Shown here: positions 17,073-25,304 of the stretch, one piece after another | Position numbering within the stretch: position 1 is the stretch's first letter | Layout: every line of letters begins with the position of its first letter | Assembly: GCF_001421355.1 (NCBI RefSeq) | Contig: NZ_LMKC01000002.1 | Coordinates: 555,720-619,719, forward strand | Length of the DNA: 64,000 bases | Reading direction: 5' to 3' | From: Sphingomonas sp. Leaf9 | GTDB taxonomy: Bacteria > Pseudomonadota > Alphaproteobacteria > Sphingomonadales > Sphingomonadaceae | Position numbers and translations under genes: made by a program | Notes under the pieces: model-generated | The model's input: the letters and a program-made list of their open reading frames with translations, nothing else | Told to the model about the DNA's origin: nothing | The model's database searches: none

Positions 17073-19387
17073 CGGCGAGGTCCTTGCAACGTCATGCGGC
17101 GGGCGAGCTTAGCGTCGATTGCCGTCCGGCTGAACAGCAGCGGCAGGGGTTGTCCGGCGATCCACGGCGCGACCTGATCCCGGTAATGGGGCGAACGCGG
17201 GTCATTCGACTGGCCGGGCAGGTTCAGGAACACCGAATTGTCCCATGCGCCGACATCGATGACCTGCAGATAGCTGGCCCCGCCGCCGACGCGCCAGCCG
17301 GGACCATCGCCCAGCCAGCGGGCCATGACGGTGTAGCTGTCGCCGCCCGAGCCATTGCCCGAGCCAATACTCTCGATCGCCGGGAAGGCGGCGGCGATGG
17401 CGGGGATGCGCGACAGGGGGTGGGCGATGCGGACCTGATGCAGATTGCCCCAGCGCCATTTGGCCGGATCGGGGCCGAGCAGCGACTGCGCGGTGGCCCA
17501 TGCCGATACCAGCGCGGGGGCGAGGATCGTTTCGCGCAGCGTGGCGTGGGGATTGGTAAGCATGGTCAGCAGCACCGACGGATCGATCTCGGTAATCAGC
17601 GGCTTGCCCCGCGCCGGGACGACATCCGCTAGCACGCGTTTCGACACGTCGCGCCACAGGATTTCGAACAGCGCCGCCGCCCCGCTGTCGGCACTCAGCC
17701 GGCCGTCCCAGCGGCGCAGCATGTCGCCCGCCGGTGACGGGGTAGTGGGCAGGACGGCCAGCAGCTGGCGTGCGGGGGTCGATAGCGTGTCGAACTGCAA
17801 CGCCACGCTGTCGGCGACGCTGTGCTTCGGCTGGGCGGCCAGCACGTCGGCGATCCGTTCGTAGCGATAGGGCGCGCGGAACGAGAAGGCCGGGATGCGG
17901 TCACGCGGCCAGTCGGCGGGCAGGTTGTTCTGATTGGCCGACGCGAACCAGCCTTTCTTCGGGTTGTACTCGTTGGGCAGCGACGCGAAGTCGCGCATCC
18001 CGGTCCAGTCGTAGCGCCCGTCGCCCGGCACCGGCAGCAACCCGTCGCCGCGCTTGCGCACCGGTGCGAAGCCGATCACCTGCCACCCGGTATTGCCGTC
18101 CACATCGGCATAATGGAAATTGGTGGGCGAGGGGTGGAGGCGGAACGCCTTGCGCAGCGACGCCCAGTCGCGGGCGAGGTTGATCGCCACCATCGCGAAC
18201 GCGCCACCGCCGCCCGGCTGCATCGCGATCGACGCCAGCACGCTGGCGCGGCGTTTCGCCGGATCGTGCGACACGACCGGCCCCTGCACCGAATAGCGCA
18301 GCGTCGCGACATAGGGGGCGGTGCCCATTACCGGGATCGCGACGTCGATCTTCGCAAAGCGCTTCCACCCGCCATTGTAGCGGTAGCGTTCGGGGTCGGC
18401 GGGATCGAGGTCGAGGATGAACAGGTCCTGCTGGTCGATATGGAAATTGGTGCGGCCGAACGCGAAACGGTCGGTATGGCCCTGCATGATGCCGGGCAGG
18501 CCGGGTGCGCCGCCGCCGATCACGTCGAGGCCGGGGGCGCTCAGGTGCGCGACGTGGCGCGGGCCGAAACCGCCGATGCCGAGATGCGGGTCGTTGGCCA
18601 GGATCGGGCGGCCGGTCGCGGTGCGGCTCCCCGTGACGGTCCAGGCGTTGCTGCCGGCGTTGGCGCGCTCCATCGGGCCTTCGGCGGGATCGCGGGTCGG
18701 GGTGTCGGGACCGAAGGGCAGGCCGCCCTGCCGCAATACGCCCAGGTCGGCGGGTGAGACGGCGGCGGTGTCGAGGCCGTCGGGCACGGTCATCTGCCAG
18801 CTGGGGCGTAAAGGCGCGACGATCGCGTCGAGGTCGAGCAGGCCGATCGCCGCCAATTGGGCGCGGCGGATTTCGTCGTCGGCATTGCCGATCGCGCCGC
18901 CGCGCGCGAGGACGAAATCCTCGATCGTCCATTTGATCGGCTGCACGCCCAATATCGCATATTCCTGTGGCCGCAGCGTCGGATCGGCCAGCACCTCGTC
19001 GATGCGGGCGTTGATCCCGGCGATATAGGCGCGGGTGCAGGCCAGCACGTCGGCGGGCACCTTGCGCAGTTCGGCGTTCAGGTCGCCGCGATAGTGGAAC
19101 AGGCGGGCGGCGGCGTCGTGCTTCGCGAAGTCCGGCCCGAACGCCTCGGCCAGCCGGCCCAGTTCGCGCCGGTGGCCCAGGTCGATCTGGAACAACCGGT
19201 CGCGGGCGACGACGTACCCCTGCCCGTAAAAGGCATCGGGGATGGTCGCGGCGCGGATATGGGGCACGCCGTACACGTCGTCGACGATCTCGATGGATGC
19301 GGACAGCGTTTCGGGCGCGGCATGGGTGGCGACGGGCGCGAGGGCGACCATGGCGGCCGACCCCTGAAGGAAGGCACGGCGGTTCAT
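17069..19387 (-). CDS. Penicillin-acylase-family Ntn amidohydrolase (Tat-type signal)
   Basis: Precursor of 772 residues in the family of penicillin G acylase and acyl-homoserine-lactone acylases, which cleave side-chain amide bonds after self-processing into two subunits. The N-terminus MNRRAFLQGSAAMVALAP carries an RR pair and hydrophobic core, suggesting Tat or Sec export. The autocatalytic nucleophile is Ser246 in AGSNAW, followed by ANDPHLG as expected. ATG 19387 gives the signal peptide at the true N-terminus; longer frames upstream lack one. It heads the six-gene minus-strand operon and is coupled to the D-amino-acid deacylase, so it may trim N-acyl or peptide side chains in the periplasm. 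Quorum quenching (AHL acylase) is an alternative. Confidence 0.85.
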   Translation of the reverse strand: MNRRAFLQGSAAMVALAPVATHAAPETLSASIEIVDDVYGVPHIRAATIPDAFYGQGYVVARDRLFQIDLGHRRELGRLAEAFGPDFAKHDAAARLFHYRGDLNAELRKVPADVLACTRAYIAGINARIDEVLADPTLRPQEYAILGVQPIKWTIEDFVLARGGAIGNADDEIRRAQLAAIGLLDLDAIVAPLRPSWQMTVPDGLDTAAVSPADLGVLRQGGLPFGPDTPTRDPAEGPMERANAGSNAWTVTGSRTATGRPILANDPHLGIGGFGPRHVAHLSAPGLDVIGGGAPGLPGIMQGHTDRFAFGRTNFHIDQQDLFILDLDPADPERYRYNGGWKRFAKIDVAIPVMGTAPYVATLRYSVQGPVVSHDPAKRRASVLASIAMQPGGGGAFAMVAINLARDWASLRKAFRLHPSPTNFHYADVDGNTGWQVIGFAPVRKRGDGLLPVPGDGRYDWTGMRDFASLPNEYNPKKGWFASANQNNLPADWPRDRIPAFSFRAPYRYERIADVLAAQPKHSVADSVALQFDTLSTPARQLLAVLPTTPSPAGDMLRRWDGRLSADSGAAALFEILWRDVSKRVLADVVPARGKPLITEIDPSVLLTMLTNPHATLRETILAPALVSAWATAQSLLGPDPAKWRWGNLHQVRIAHPLSRIPAIAAAFPAIESIGSGNGSGGDSYTVMARWLGDGPGWRVGGGASYLQVIDVGAWDNSVFLNLPGQSNDPRSPHYRDQVAPWIAGQPLPLLFSRTAIDAKLARRMTLQGPRR

Positions 19388-19675
19388 TATCACTTGGCGT
19401 CCCCAAAACTGCAGGCGGCCAGAGGCTAGGCCAGCGGCGCGCGCGCAGGGTATGACAACCGCGCCCCGGCCCATAGGGCGCGTTTATGGCCGGCCGCCCA
19501 TAATCTGCGGCTATGGTTTGGCGAAGCGTTAGAAGCCGTGCGTCGCTTGACGCTGGTCCCTCCCACCGCGCAGCTTTCGGGTTCGACACGGGCGACGTTC
19601 GATCGATCCGGCGATGCCGCAGGAACCAACACGGTAACAGATGCAGCCCGACCTACGGGCGATGGGGAGCATTCC
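19388..19675. promoter_or_regulatory. Divergent promoter region of the muropeptide/D-amino-acid operons
   Basis: This 288-nt gap separates the acylase operon (minus) from the TonB receptor operon (plus) and must carry both promoters and probably the LysR site. I see a TTGACG at 19547-19552 but no matching -10 at normal spacing. A GGGGAG ribosome site lies just before 19676. No repeat family enters this gap, unlike most gaps in the window. Confidence 0.5.
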
Positions 19676-22603
19676 ATGACGACGACCATGCCCTTCCGGC
19701 GGACCATCCCGGCACTGGCGCGCGCGACCAGCCTTGCCGCCCTGTGCATCGCGACGTGCATCGCGACCCCGGTGTTCGCGCAAGAGGCCGTGCCGAAAAC
19801 CGAGCAGGCCGCCGACCCCGCGACGCAGGCGGAGGGCGAAATCCTGGTCACCGGATCGCGCGTGGTGCGCGACGGGTTCCAGTCGCCGACGCCGCTGACC
19901 GTGCTGACCGCGCAGGATATCCAGAACAGCGCGCCGACCAACAACCTGGCCGATTTCGTGAACCAGATCCCGGCGGTTGCGGGCAGCCTGCGCCCGGCCA
20001 ATTCGCGCCTCGCGATCAGTTCGGGGCTGGCGGGCATCAACGCGCTGAACCTGCGCGCGCTGGGCGAGATCCGCACGCTGGTGCTGCTTGACGGGCGGCG
20101 CTCGGTCGGGTCGAGCGTCACGGGCCTCGTCGACATCAACACCTTTCCGCAGGCATTGGTGAAGAGCGTCGAGATCGTGACCGGCGGTGCATCGGCGGCC
20201 TATGGGTCGGATGCGGTCGCGGGCGTGGTCAATTTCGCGCTCGACAAGACCTATGAAGGGCTGAAGGTCACCGCCGACAGCGGCATCACCGAATATGGCG
20301 ACGGGTTCAATTATTCGTTCAGCGTGGCGGGCGGTGCCAGCTTTGCCGACGGACGCGGCCATGTGCTGCTGAGCGGGGAGGTCGCGCATCGCGACGGCAT
20401 CTTCCAGGTCGATCGGGAATGGAACGCGCGCGGACGGGTGGTGGTGAACAACCCGGCCTATACCAATACCAACGGGGTGCCGCAGTTCCTGACGCTGAAC
20501 CAGATCGGGGTCGCCAATGCGACGCCGGGCGGGATCATCCTCAATTCGACCGGTGGCACCGCCAACCGGCTGCGCGGGATTTATTTCGGCCCCGGCGGGT
20601 CGGTGAACCAGTTCAACTATGGCAGCTTCAATTCGCCCGCACTGGGCGGCAGCACCGCGCCCAGTCGAACGCAGGGTGGCGATTGGCAGCTGAACGACCA
20701 GGGGCGCAATATCGGCCTCGACGCCGATGACGACCGGCATGGCGTGTTCGGGCGGGTCAGCTATCAGCTGGCCGACTGGATCACGGTGTTCGGCGAAGCG
20801 TCGTACAATTGGCAGAAGACGCTGTTCAACGCCGGGCCGCAGCTGACGACCAGCACGGTGCTGCGCGCCGACAATGCGTACCTCATCAACACGCTGGGCG
20901 CGGCGCGGCTGGCGGGAATCCAGACCGTCACGCTCGGCACCACCGCCGTCGACCTGCCGTACCGCAAGAACAACAGCAGCCGCGACGTGCAGCGCTATGC
21001 GATCGGCGCGGAGGGTGATTTCCAGCTGTTCGGCAACAAGGCGGTGTGGAGCGCGTACGGCCAATATGGCGAGACGAACGCGCGCGAGCAGCTGCGCGAC
21101 ATCATGAACGTCACGCGGATGGCGAATGCTACCGATGCGGTATTCGCGCCCGCCGGAAATGCGCTGGGCGTCGCGGCGGGGACGATCGTGTGCCGGTCCA
21201 GCCTGAGCGCGCCGACCAATGGCTGCGTGCCGATGAATCGCCTCGGTATCGGGGTCACCAGCCAGGGCGCGATCGATTATGCGCTGGGCGATCCCTATCG
21301 CGACCAGACGCTGAAGCAGACGGTGGCGGGCATCAACTTGTCGGTCGTGCCGTTCGCCACCTGGGCCGGCGATGTCAGCGTCGCGGTGGGCGGCGAATAT
21401 CGCAAGGAAGAGGTGTCGGGTGCCGTCCCGACCGAGTTCCAGACCGGATGGTCGGTCGGCAATTTCCTGCCGACCTTCGGCAGCTACAACGTCAAAGAAG
21501 CGTATCTCGAAACCGTGGTCCCGCTGGGGTCCGGGGTCGAATTCAACGGTGCGGTGCGCGCGACCGATTATTCGACCTCGGGCTATGTCACGACGTGGAA
21601 GGTCGGCACGACCTGGGCGCCGATCGACGATATCCGCTTCCGCGTCACCCGGTCGCGCGATATCCGCGCACCGAACCTGAACGAGCTGTTCCAGGCGGGC
21701 ACGTCGCGCACCAACACGCTGACCGATCCGTTCACGAACCGCACCGGCGTCACCTTCCGTGAAACGACGACCGGCAATACCAACCTGAAGCCCGAGATCG
21801 CCGATTCGACCAGCGTCGGCGTGGTGCTGCAGCCGCGCTTCATCCCCGGCTTCTCCTTTTCGGCCGACGGGTTCCTCATCAAGCTGCAGGATGCGATCGG
21901 GCAGTTTTTCGCGCAGGATATCATCAACCGCTGCTTCGAGGGGCGGGCGGAGTTCTGCGCCGCGTACGGCCCCGATCCGCTGGGCGACCGCGAATTCTTC
22001 TTTCGCGCCAGCCCGTTCAACTTCGCGCGGCAGACGGTGCGCGGGGTGGACTTCGATGCGACGTACCGTGTGCCGCTGGCCGATGTGTTCGACAGTGCGC
22101 CGGGCAACGTCACGCTGAAGGCGCTGGCGACGCGCTATATCGACAACATCACCGACAGCGGCGTGCCGAACGTCGTGCCGGTCGACATTGTCGGGCAGCT
22201 GGGCGGGGCGAGCCTGCCGAGCTGGATCTATCGCTTCAACGCGACCTACGACACCGAAAGCTTCGCGATCACCGGAACCGCGCGCGGCGTTGCCGGGGGC
22301 ACCTATTCGAACAACTATGTCGTGTGCTCGACCGATTGCCCGGTCGGACGGCCGGCGGGGATCGTGTCGCAATTCCCGACGATCGACAGCAACAAGATCG
22401 ACGGCGCGACCTATTTCGACCTGAACCTGACCGGCAAGGTCGACATGGGCGCGGGGGCGAAGGCCGAATTGTTCCTGAACGTCACCAACCTGTTCAACCG
22501 CGAACCGATCCTGTTGCCGGAGACGGGTCTGGCGGCCAACAGCACCTATTCGGATTTGCTGGGACGGTCGTTCCGGGTGGGGATTCGGATGCAGACCCGG
22601 TAA
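19676..22603 (+). CDS. TonB-dependent outer-membrane receptor
   Basis: Outer-membrane transporter of 975 residues. It has a signal peptide ending VFAQ, a TonB-box-like EILVTGSR, a plug domain (LADFVNQIP, LRTLVLLDGRR-type segment, GGASAAYGSDAVAGVVNF) and a C-terminal 22-strand barrel with DIRAPNLNELF and NVTNLFNREP. The protein ends in an aromatic-free QTR rather than the usual terminal Phe. GGGGAG 6 nt before ATG 19676 fixes the start. It is the first gene of the plus-strand operon with D-lactate dehydrogenase and a GlcNAc-kinase-like protein, so its ligand is probably a peptidoglycan fragment, glycopeptide or acyl amino acid. No FecR/sigma pair is adjacent. Confidence 0.95.
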   Translation: MTTTMPFRRTIPALARATSLAALCIATCIATPVFAQEAVPKTEQAADPATQAEGEILVTGSRVVRDGFQSPTPLTVLTAQDIQNSAPTNNLADFVNQIPAVAGSLRPANSRLAISSGLAGINALNLRALGEIRTLVLLDGRRSVGSSVTGLVDINTFPQALVKSVEIVTGGASAAYGSDAVAGVVNFALDKTYEGLKVTADSGITEYGDGFNYSFSVAGGASFADGRGHVLLSGEVAHRDGIFQVDREWNARGRVVVNNPAYTNTNGVPQFLTLNQIGVANATPGGIILNSTGGTANRLRGIYFGPGGSVNQFNYGSFNSPALGGSTAPSRTQGGDWQLNDQGRNIGLDADDDRHGVFGRVSYQLADWITVFGEASYNWQKTLFNAGPQLTTSTVLRADNAYLINTLGAARLAGIQTVTLGTTAVDLPYRKNNSSRDVQRYAIGAEGDFQLFGNKAVWSAYGQYGETNAREQLRDIMNVTRMANATDAVFAPAGNALGVAAGTIVCRSSLSAPTNGCVPMNRLGIGVTSQGAIDYALGDPYRDQTLKQTVAGINLSVVPFATWAGDVSVAVGGEYRKEEVSGAVPTEFQTGWSVGNFLPTFGSYNVKEAYLETVVPLGSGVEFNGAVRATDYSTSGYVTTWKVGTTWAPIDDIRFRVTRSRDIRAPNLNELFQAGTSRTNTLTDPFTNRTGVTFRETTTGNTNLKPEIADSTSVGVVLQPRFIPGFSFSADGFLIKLQDAIGQFFAQDIINRCFEGRAEFCAAYGPDPLGDREFFFRASPFNFARQTVRGVDFDATYRVPLADVFDSAPGNVTLKALATRYIDNITDSGVPNVVPVDIVGQLGGASLPSWIYRFNATYDTESFAITGTARGVAGGTYSNNYVVCSTDCPVGRPAGIVSQFPTIDSNKIDGATYFDLNLTGKVDMGAGAKAELFLNVTNLFNREPILLPETGLAANSTYSDLLGRSFRVGIRMQTR

Positions 22604-22641
22604 GGGGCGGGGCGAACGCCAAGGGTGCGCTGCTCGGCTCT

Positions 22642-22665
22642 GTCCCCCCGCCTGCGCGGGGGGAC
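22642..22665. repeat. Single ccgcctgcgcgg palindrome
   Basis: gtccccccgcctgcgcgggg followed by ggac is a perfect-ended hairpin placed 39 nt after the TonB receptor stop and before dld. It is the only unpaired member of this palindrome family in the window and may act as an intra-operon mRNA stabiliser or partial terminator. Confidence 0.75.
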
Positions 22666-22689
22666 GGTGGGAGCGGGTAAAGAGCCGGA

Positions 22690-24390
22690 GTGGCAGGTGT
22701 GACGACGGACTCTTCGAAAACCGGGCAACTGATCGCCACCCTGCGGGCAGCGGTCGGGCGGCGGCACGTGCTGACCGATCCGCGGCGCACCGCGCGGTTC
22801 CGGCAGGGGTATCGCACCGGCGGCGGCGCGGCGATCGCGGTGGTGCGGCCGGCCACGCTGGTCGAATTGTGGCGGGTGGCGCAGGCGTGCGTCGCCGCCG
22901 ATGTGTCGATATTGATGCAGGCGTCGAATACCGGGCTGACCGGCGGGTCGACCCCGGATGGCGACTACTATCCCGGCGGGCTGGTCATCATCAGCACGAC
23001 GCGGCTCGATCGGCTGCACCTGCTGGGTGGGGGCGAGCAGGTCGTGTGCCTGCCGGGGACCACGCTGTACGCCCTGGAGGCGGCGCTGAAGCCGCTGGGG
23101 CGCGAGCCACATTCGGTGATCGGGTCGTCGTGCCTGGGCGCGTCGGTGATTGGCGGGGTCTGCAACAATTCGGGCGGGTCGCTGATCCGGCGGGGGCCGG
23201 CCTATACCGAACTGGCGCTGTTCGGCAGCGTTGGCGCGGACGGCACGCTCAGGCTGGTCAATCATCTGGGCATCACGCTTGGCGATGATCCCGAAGCGGT
23301 GCTGGGGCGGCTGGACCGGGGCGACTTCACGGCGGCCGACGTCGATCCGGCGGCGGACAAGCCGGCGCACGACCACCGTTACGTCACCCATGTCCGCGAT
23401 ATCGACAGCGACGTGCCGGCGCGGTTCAACGCCGACCCGCGTTGCCTGTTCGAAGCGGCGGGGAGCGCGGGCAAGCTGATCGTGTTCGCGGTGCGGCTGG
23501 ATAGTTTTGAGCGCGAGGACGATACGGTCACCTTCTATATCGGCACCGACGATCCCGACCGGCTGAGCGAATTGCGCCGGACGATGCTGCGTGATTTCGC
23601 CGAACTGCCGATCGCGGGCGAGTATATGCATCGCGGGGCGTTCGACATTGCCGACCGTTATGGCCGCGACACGTTCCGCGCGATCGAGCGGCTGGGCACC
23701 GACCGGTTGCCGCGCCTGTTCGCGGCGAAGGCGTGGGTCGATGGCGTGACCGGGCGGTTCGTGCGCCATTTCAGCGACCGGGTGCTGCAGCGGGTCGGGG
23801 CGCTGCTGGGCGATCACCTACCGGCCCGGATGCGGGAGTTTCGCGACCGGTTCGAACATCACCTGCTGTTGAAGATGCCGGGCAAGGACCGCGCCGCGAC
23901 CGCCGCGTTGCTTGACACGCTGCTGCCCGGCGGCTGGTTCGAATGTTCGGCGGAGGAAGCGGCCAAGGCATTCCTGCATCGCTTCGTCGCGGCGGGGGCG
24001 GCGGTGCGGTACCGCGCGGTGCATGCCGACAGCGTGGAGGATATCGTCGCGCTGGACGTGGCGTTGCCGCGTAACACCCGCGACTGGGCAGAGGTGCTGC
24101 CCGACGACCTGGGCGGGCAGGTCGTCGACACGCTCTATTACGGGCATTTCTTCTGCCACGTGTTCCACCGCGACTATATCGTGCGGAAGGGCGTCGATCC
24201 GCTGGCGTTCGAGCATGCGCTGTGGGCGCGGCTGGATGCGGTCGGCGCGCAATATCCCGCCGAGCATAATGTTGGGCATCTCTACCATGCCGGGCCGGCG
24301 CAGGCGGAATTCTATCGCACGCTCGACCCGCGTAACCAGCTGAATCCGGGGATCGGTCATATGCCGCGCGAACGGGGGTGGGGCGCATGA
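22690..24390 (+). CDS. dld: Quinone-dependent D-lactate dehydrogenase
   Basis: Membrane-associated FAD enzyme of 566 residues that oxidises D-lactate to pyruvate and passes electrons to quinone. The N-terminal FAD-binding PCMH domain shows QASNTGLTGGSTP and SCLGASVIGGVCNNSGG; the C-terminal membrane-binding lactate dehydrogenase domain includes KWWYEGH-equivalent positions and the closing EHNVGHLY and RNQLNPGIG. The family length matches E. coli Dld (571). GTG 22690 or GTG 22699 could be the start; each has a plausible purine-rich upstream stretch. D-lactate is released from the lactyl ether of N-acetylmuramic acid, which ties this gene to peptidoglycan use. Confidence 0.9.
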   Translation: MAGVTTDSSKTGQLIATLRAAVGRRHVLTDPRRTARFRQGYRTGGGAAIAVVRPATLVELWRVAQACVAADVSILMQASNTGLTGGSTPDGDYYPGGLVIISTTRLDRLHLLGGGEQVVCLPGTTLYALEAALKPLGREPHSVIGSSCLGASVIGGVCNNSGGSLIRRGPAYTELALFGSVGADGTLRLVNHLGITLGDDPEAVLGRLDRGDFTAADVDPAADKPAHDHRYVTHVRDIDSDVPARFNADPRCLFEAAGSAGKLIVFAVRLDSFEREDDTVTFYIGTDDPDRLSELRRTMLRDFAELPIAGEYMHRGAFDIADRYGRDTFRAIERLGTDRLPRLFAAKAWVDGVTGRFVRHFSDRVLQRVGALLGDHLPARMREFRDRFEHHLLLKMPGKDRAATAALLDTLLPGGWFECSAEEAAKAFLHRFVAAGAAVRYRAVHADSVEDIVALDVALPRNTRDWAEVLPDDLGGQVVDTLYYGHFFCHVFHRDYIVRKGVDPLAFEHALWARLDAVGAQYPAEHNVGHLYHAGPAQAEFYRTLDPRNQLNPGIGHMPRERGWGA

Positions 24391-25259
24391 GCCTGACGCT
24401 GGGCATCGATGCCGGCGGCAGCAATTGCCGCGCGCGGCTGGTCGATGCGGCGGGCCGGGTGATCGGCAGCGGACAGGGCGGCGCGGCCAATGCCGGGATC
24501 GGGGTAGAGGCGCTGCGCGACGTATTGCGCGACGTGATCGCGCAGGCGACCGCCGGCCTGTCGCTTGGCGAGCGTGCGCAGCTGCGGGTCGGCATGGGCA
24601 TCGCCGGTATCCGCCGGCCGGGCGTTCGCGCCGCGCTGGAGACGACCGATTTCGGGGTCGCCTCGGTCATGCTGGCGAGCGATGCGCAGATCGCGCATCT
24701 GGGCGCGCATGGCGGCGGTGACGGCGCGATCCTGATCCTGGGCACCGGCAGCGCGGCGTTGCTGCGGATCGAGGGGCAGGAGGTCGCGCTGGGCGGCTAT
24801 GGCTTTCCGGTGTCGGACGAGGGGAGCGGCGCGGCACTGGGGTTGAGCGCGGTGCGTCATGCGCTGCGCGCGCTCGACGGGCGGACGCAGTGGACGCCGC
24901 TCGCCGATGCGATCTCCGCCCGGTTCGACCATGATACGGTGCAGGCGGTGGCGTGGATGGCGCAGGCTGCCCCACGCGATTACGGCGCGCTGGCCCCGAT
25001 CGTGATGGACCATGCCGATGCGGACGATCCGATCGCGCGGTCGATCGTCGAGGACGCGGCGGGCCATGTCGAGCGCTTCATCGAGACGATCGTGGCGCGC
25101 GGCGTCACGCGCTGTACGCTGGTCGGCGGATTGGCGCCCCGGTTGCAGCCGTGGCTGCGCGTGCGGACGGTGGCGCATCTGTGCCCGGCGCTGGGCGATC
25201 CGGTGGACGGGGCGGTGCGGCTGGCGGGTGGTACCGTTCTGAATCATAACCAGCGTTAA
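24387..25259 (+). CDS. BadF/BadG-type ATPase, N-acetylglucosamine kinase-like
   Basis: Sugar kinase of the ASKHA fold, 290 residues, likely phosphorylating N-acetylglucosamine or a related amino sugar. The phosphate-1 loop GIDAGGSNCRARL is at the N-terminus, a second nucleotide-binding loop is LILGTGSAALL, and GFPVSDEGSGAALG matches the GlcNAc-kinase substrate loop. ATG 24387 overlaps the dld stop (ATGA), so the two are coupled; a GTG at 24378 is less likely. Amino-sugar phosphorylation beside D-lactate oxidation fits breakdown of MurNAc/GlcNAc. Glucosamine or MurNAc kinase specificity cannot be told from sequence alone. Confidence 0.85.
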   Translation: MSLTLGIDAGGSNCRARLVDAAGRVIGSGQGGAANAGIGVEALRDVLRDVIAQATAGLSLGERAQLRVGMGIAGIRRPGVRAALETTDFGVASVMLASDAQIAHLGAHGGGDGAILILGTGSAALLRIEGQEVALGGYGFPVSDEGSGAALGLSAVRHALRALDGRTQWTPLADAISARFDHDTVQAVAWMAQAAPRDYGALAPIVMDHADADDPIARSIVEDAAGHVERFIETIVARGVTRCTLVGGLAPRLQPWLRVRTVAHLCPALGDPVDGAVRLAGGTVLNHNQR

Positions 25260-25304
25260 GGCTGTTTAAACCACCTTCTGCGAGGTTTGACGCCGGAATT
25301 GGCA

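Noticed and set aside
19547..19552. TTGACG as a -35 box for the TonB receptor operon
   Set aside because: No acceptable -10 hexamer at 16-18 nt spacing, so only the region is listed as regulatory.
19529..22372. 947-codon open frame opposite the TonB receptor
   Set aside because: Low-complexity shadow; the receptor on the plus strand has signal peptide, plug and barrel motifs.
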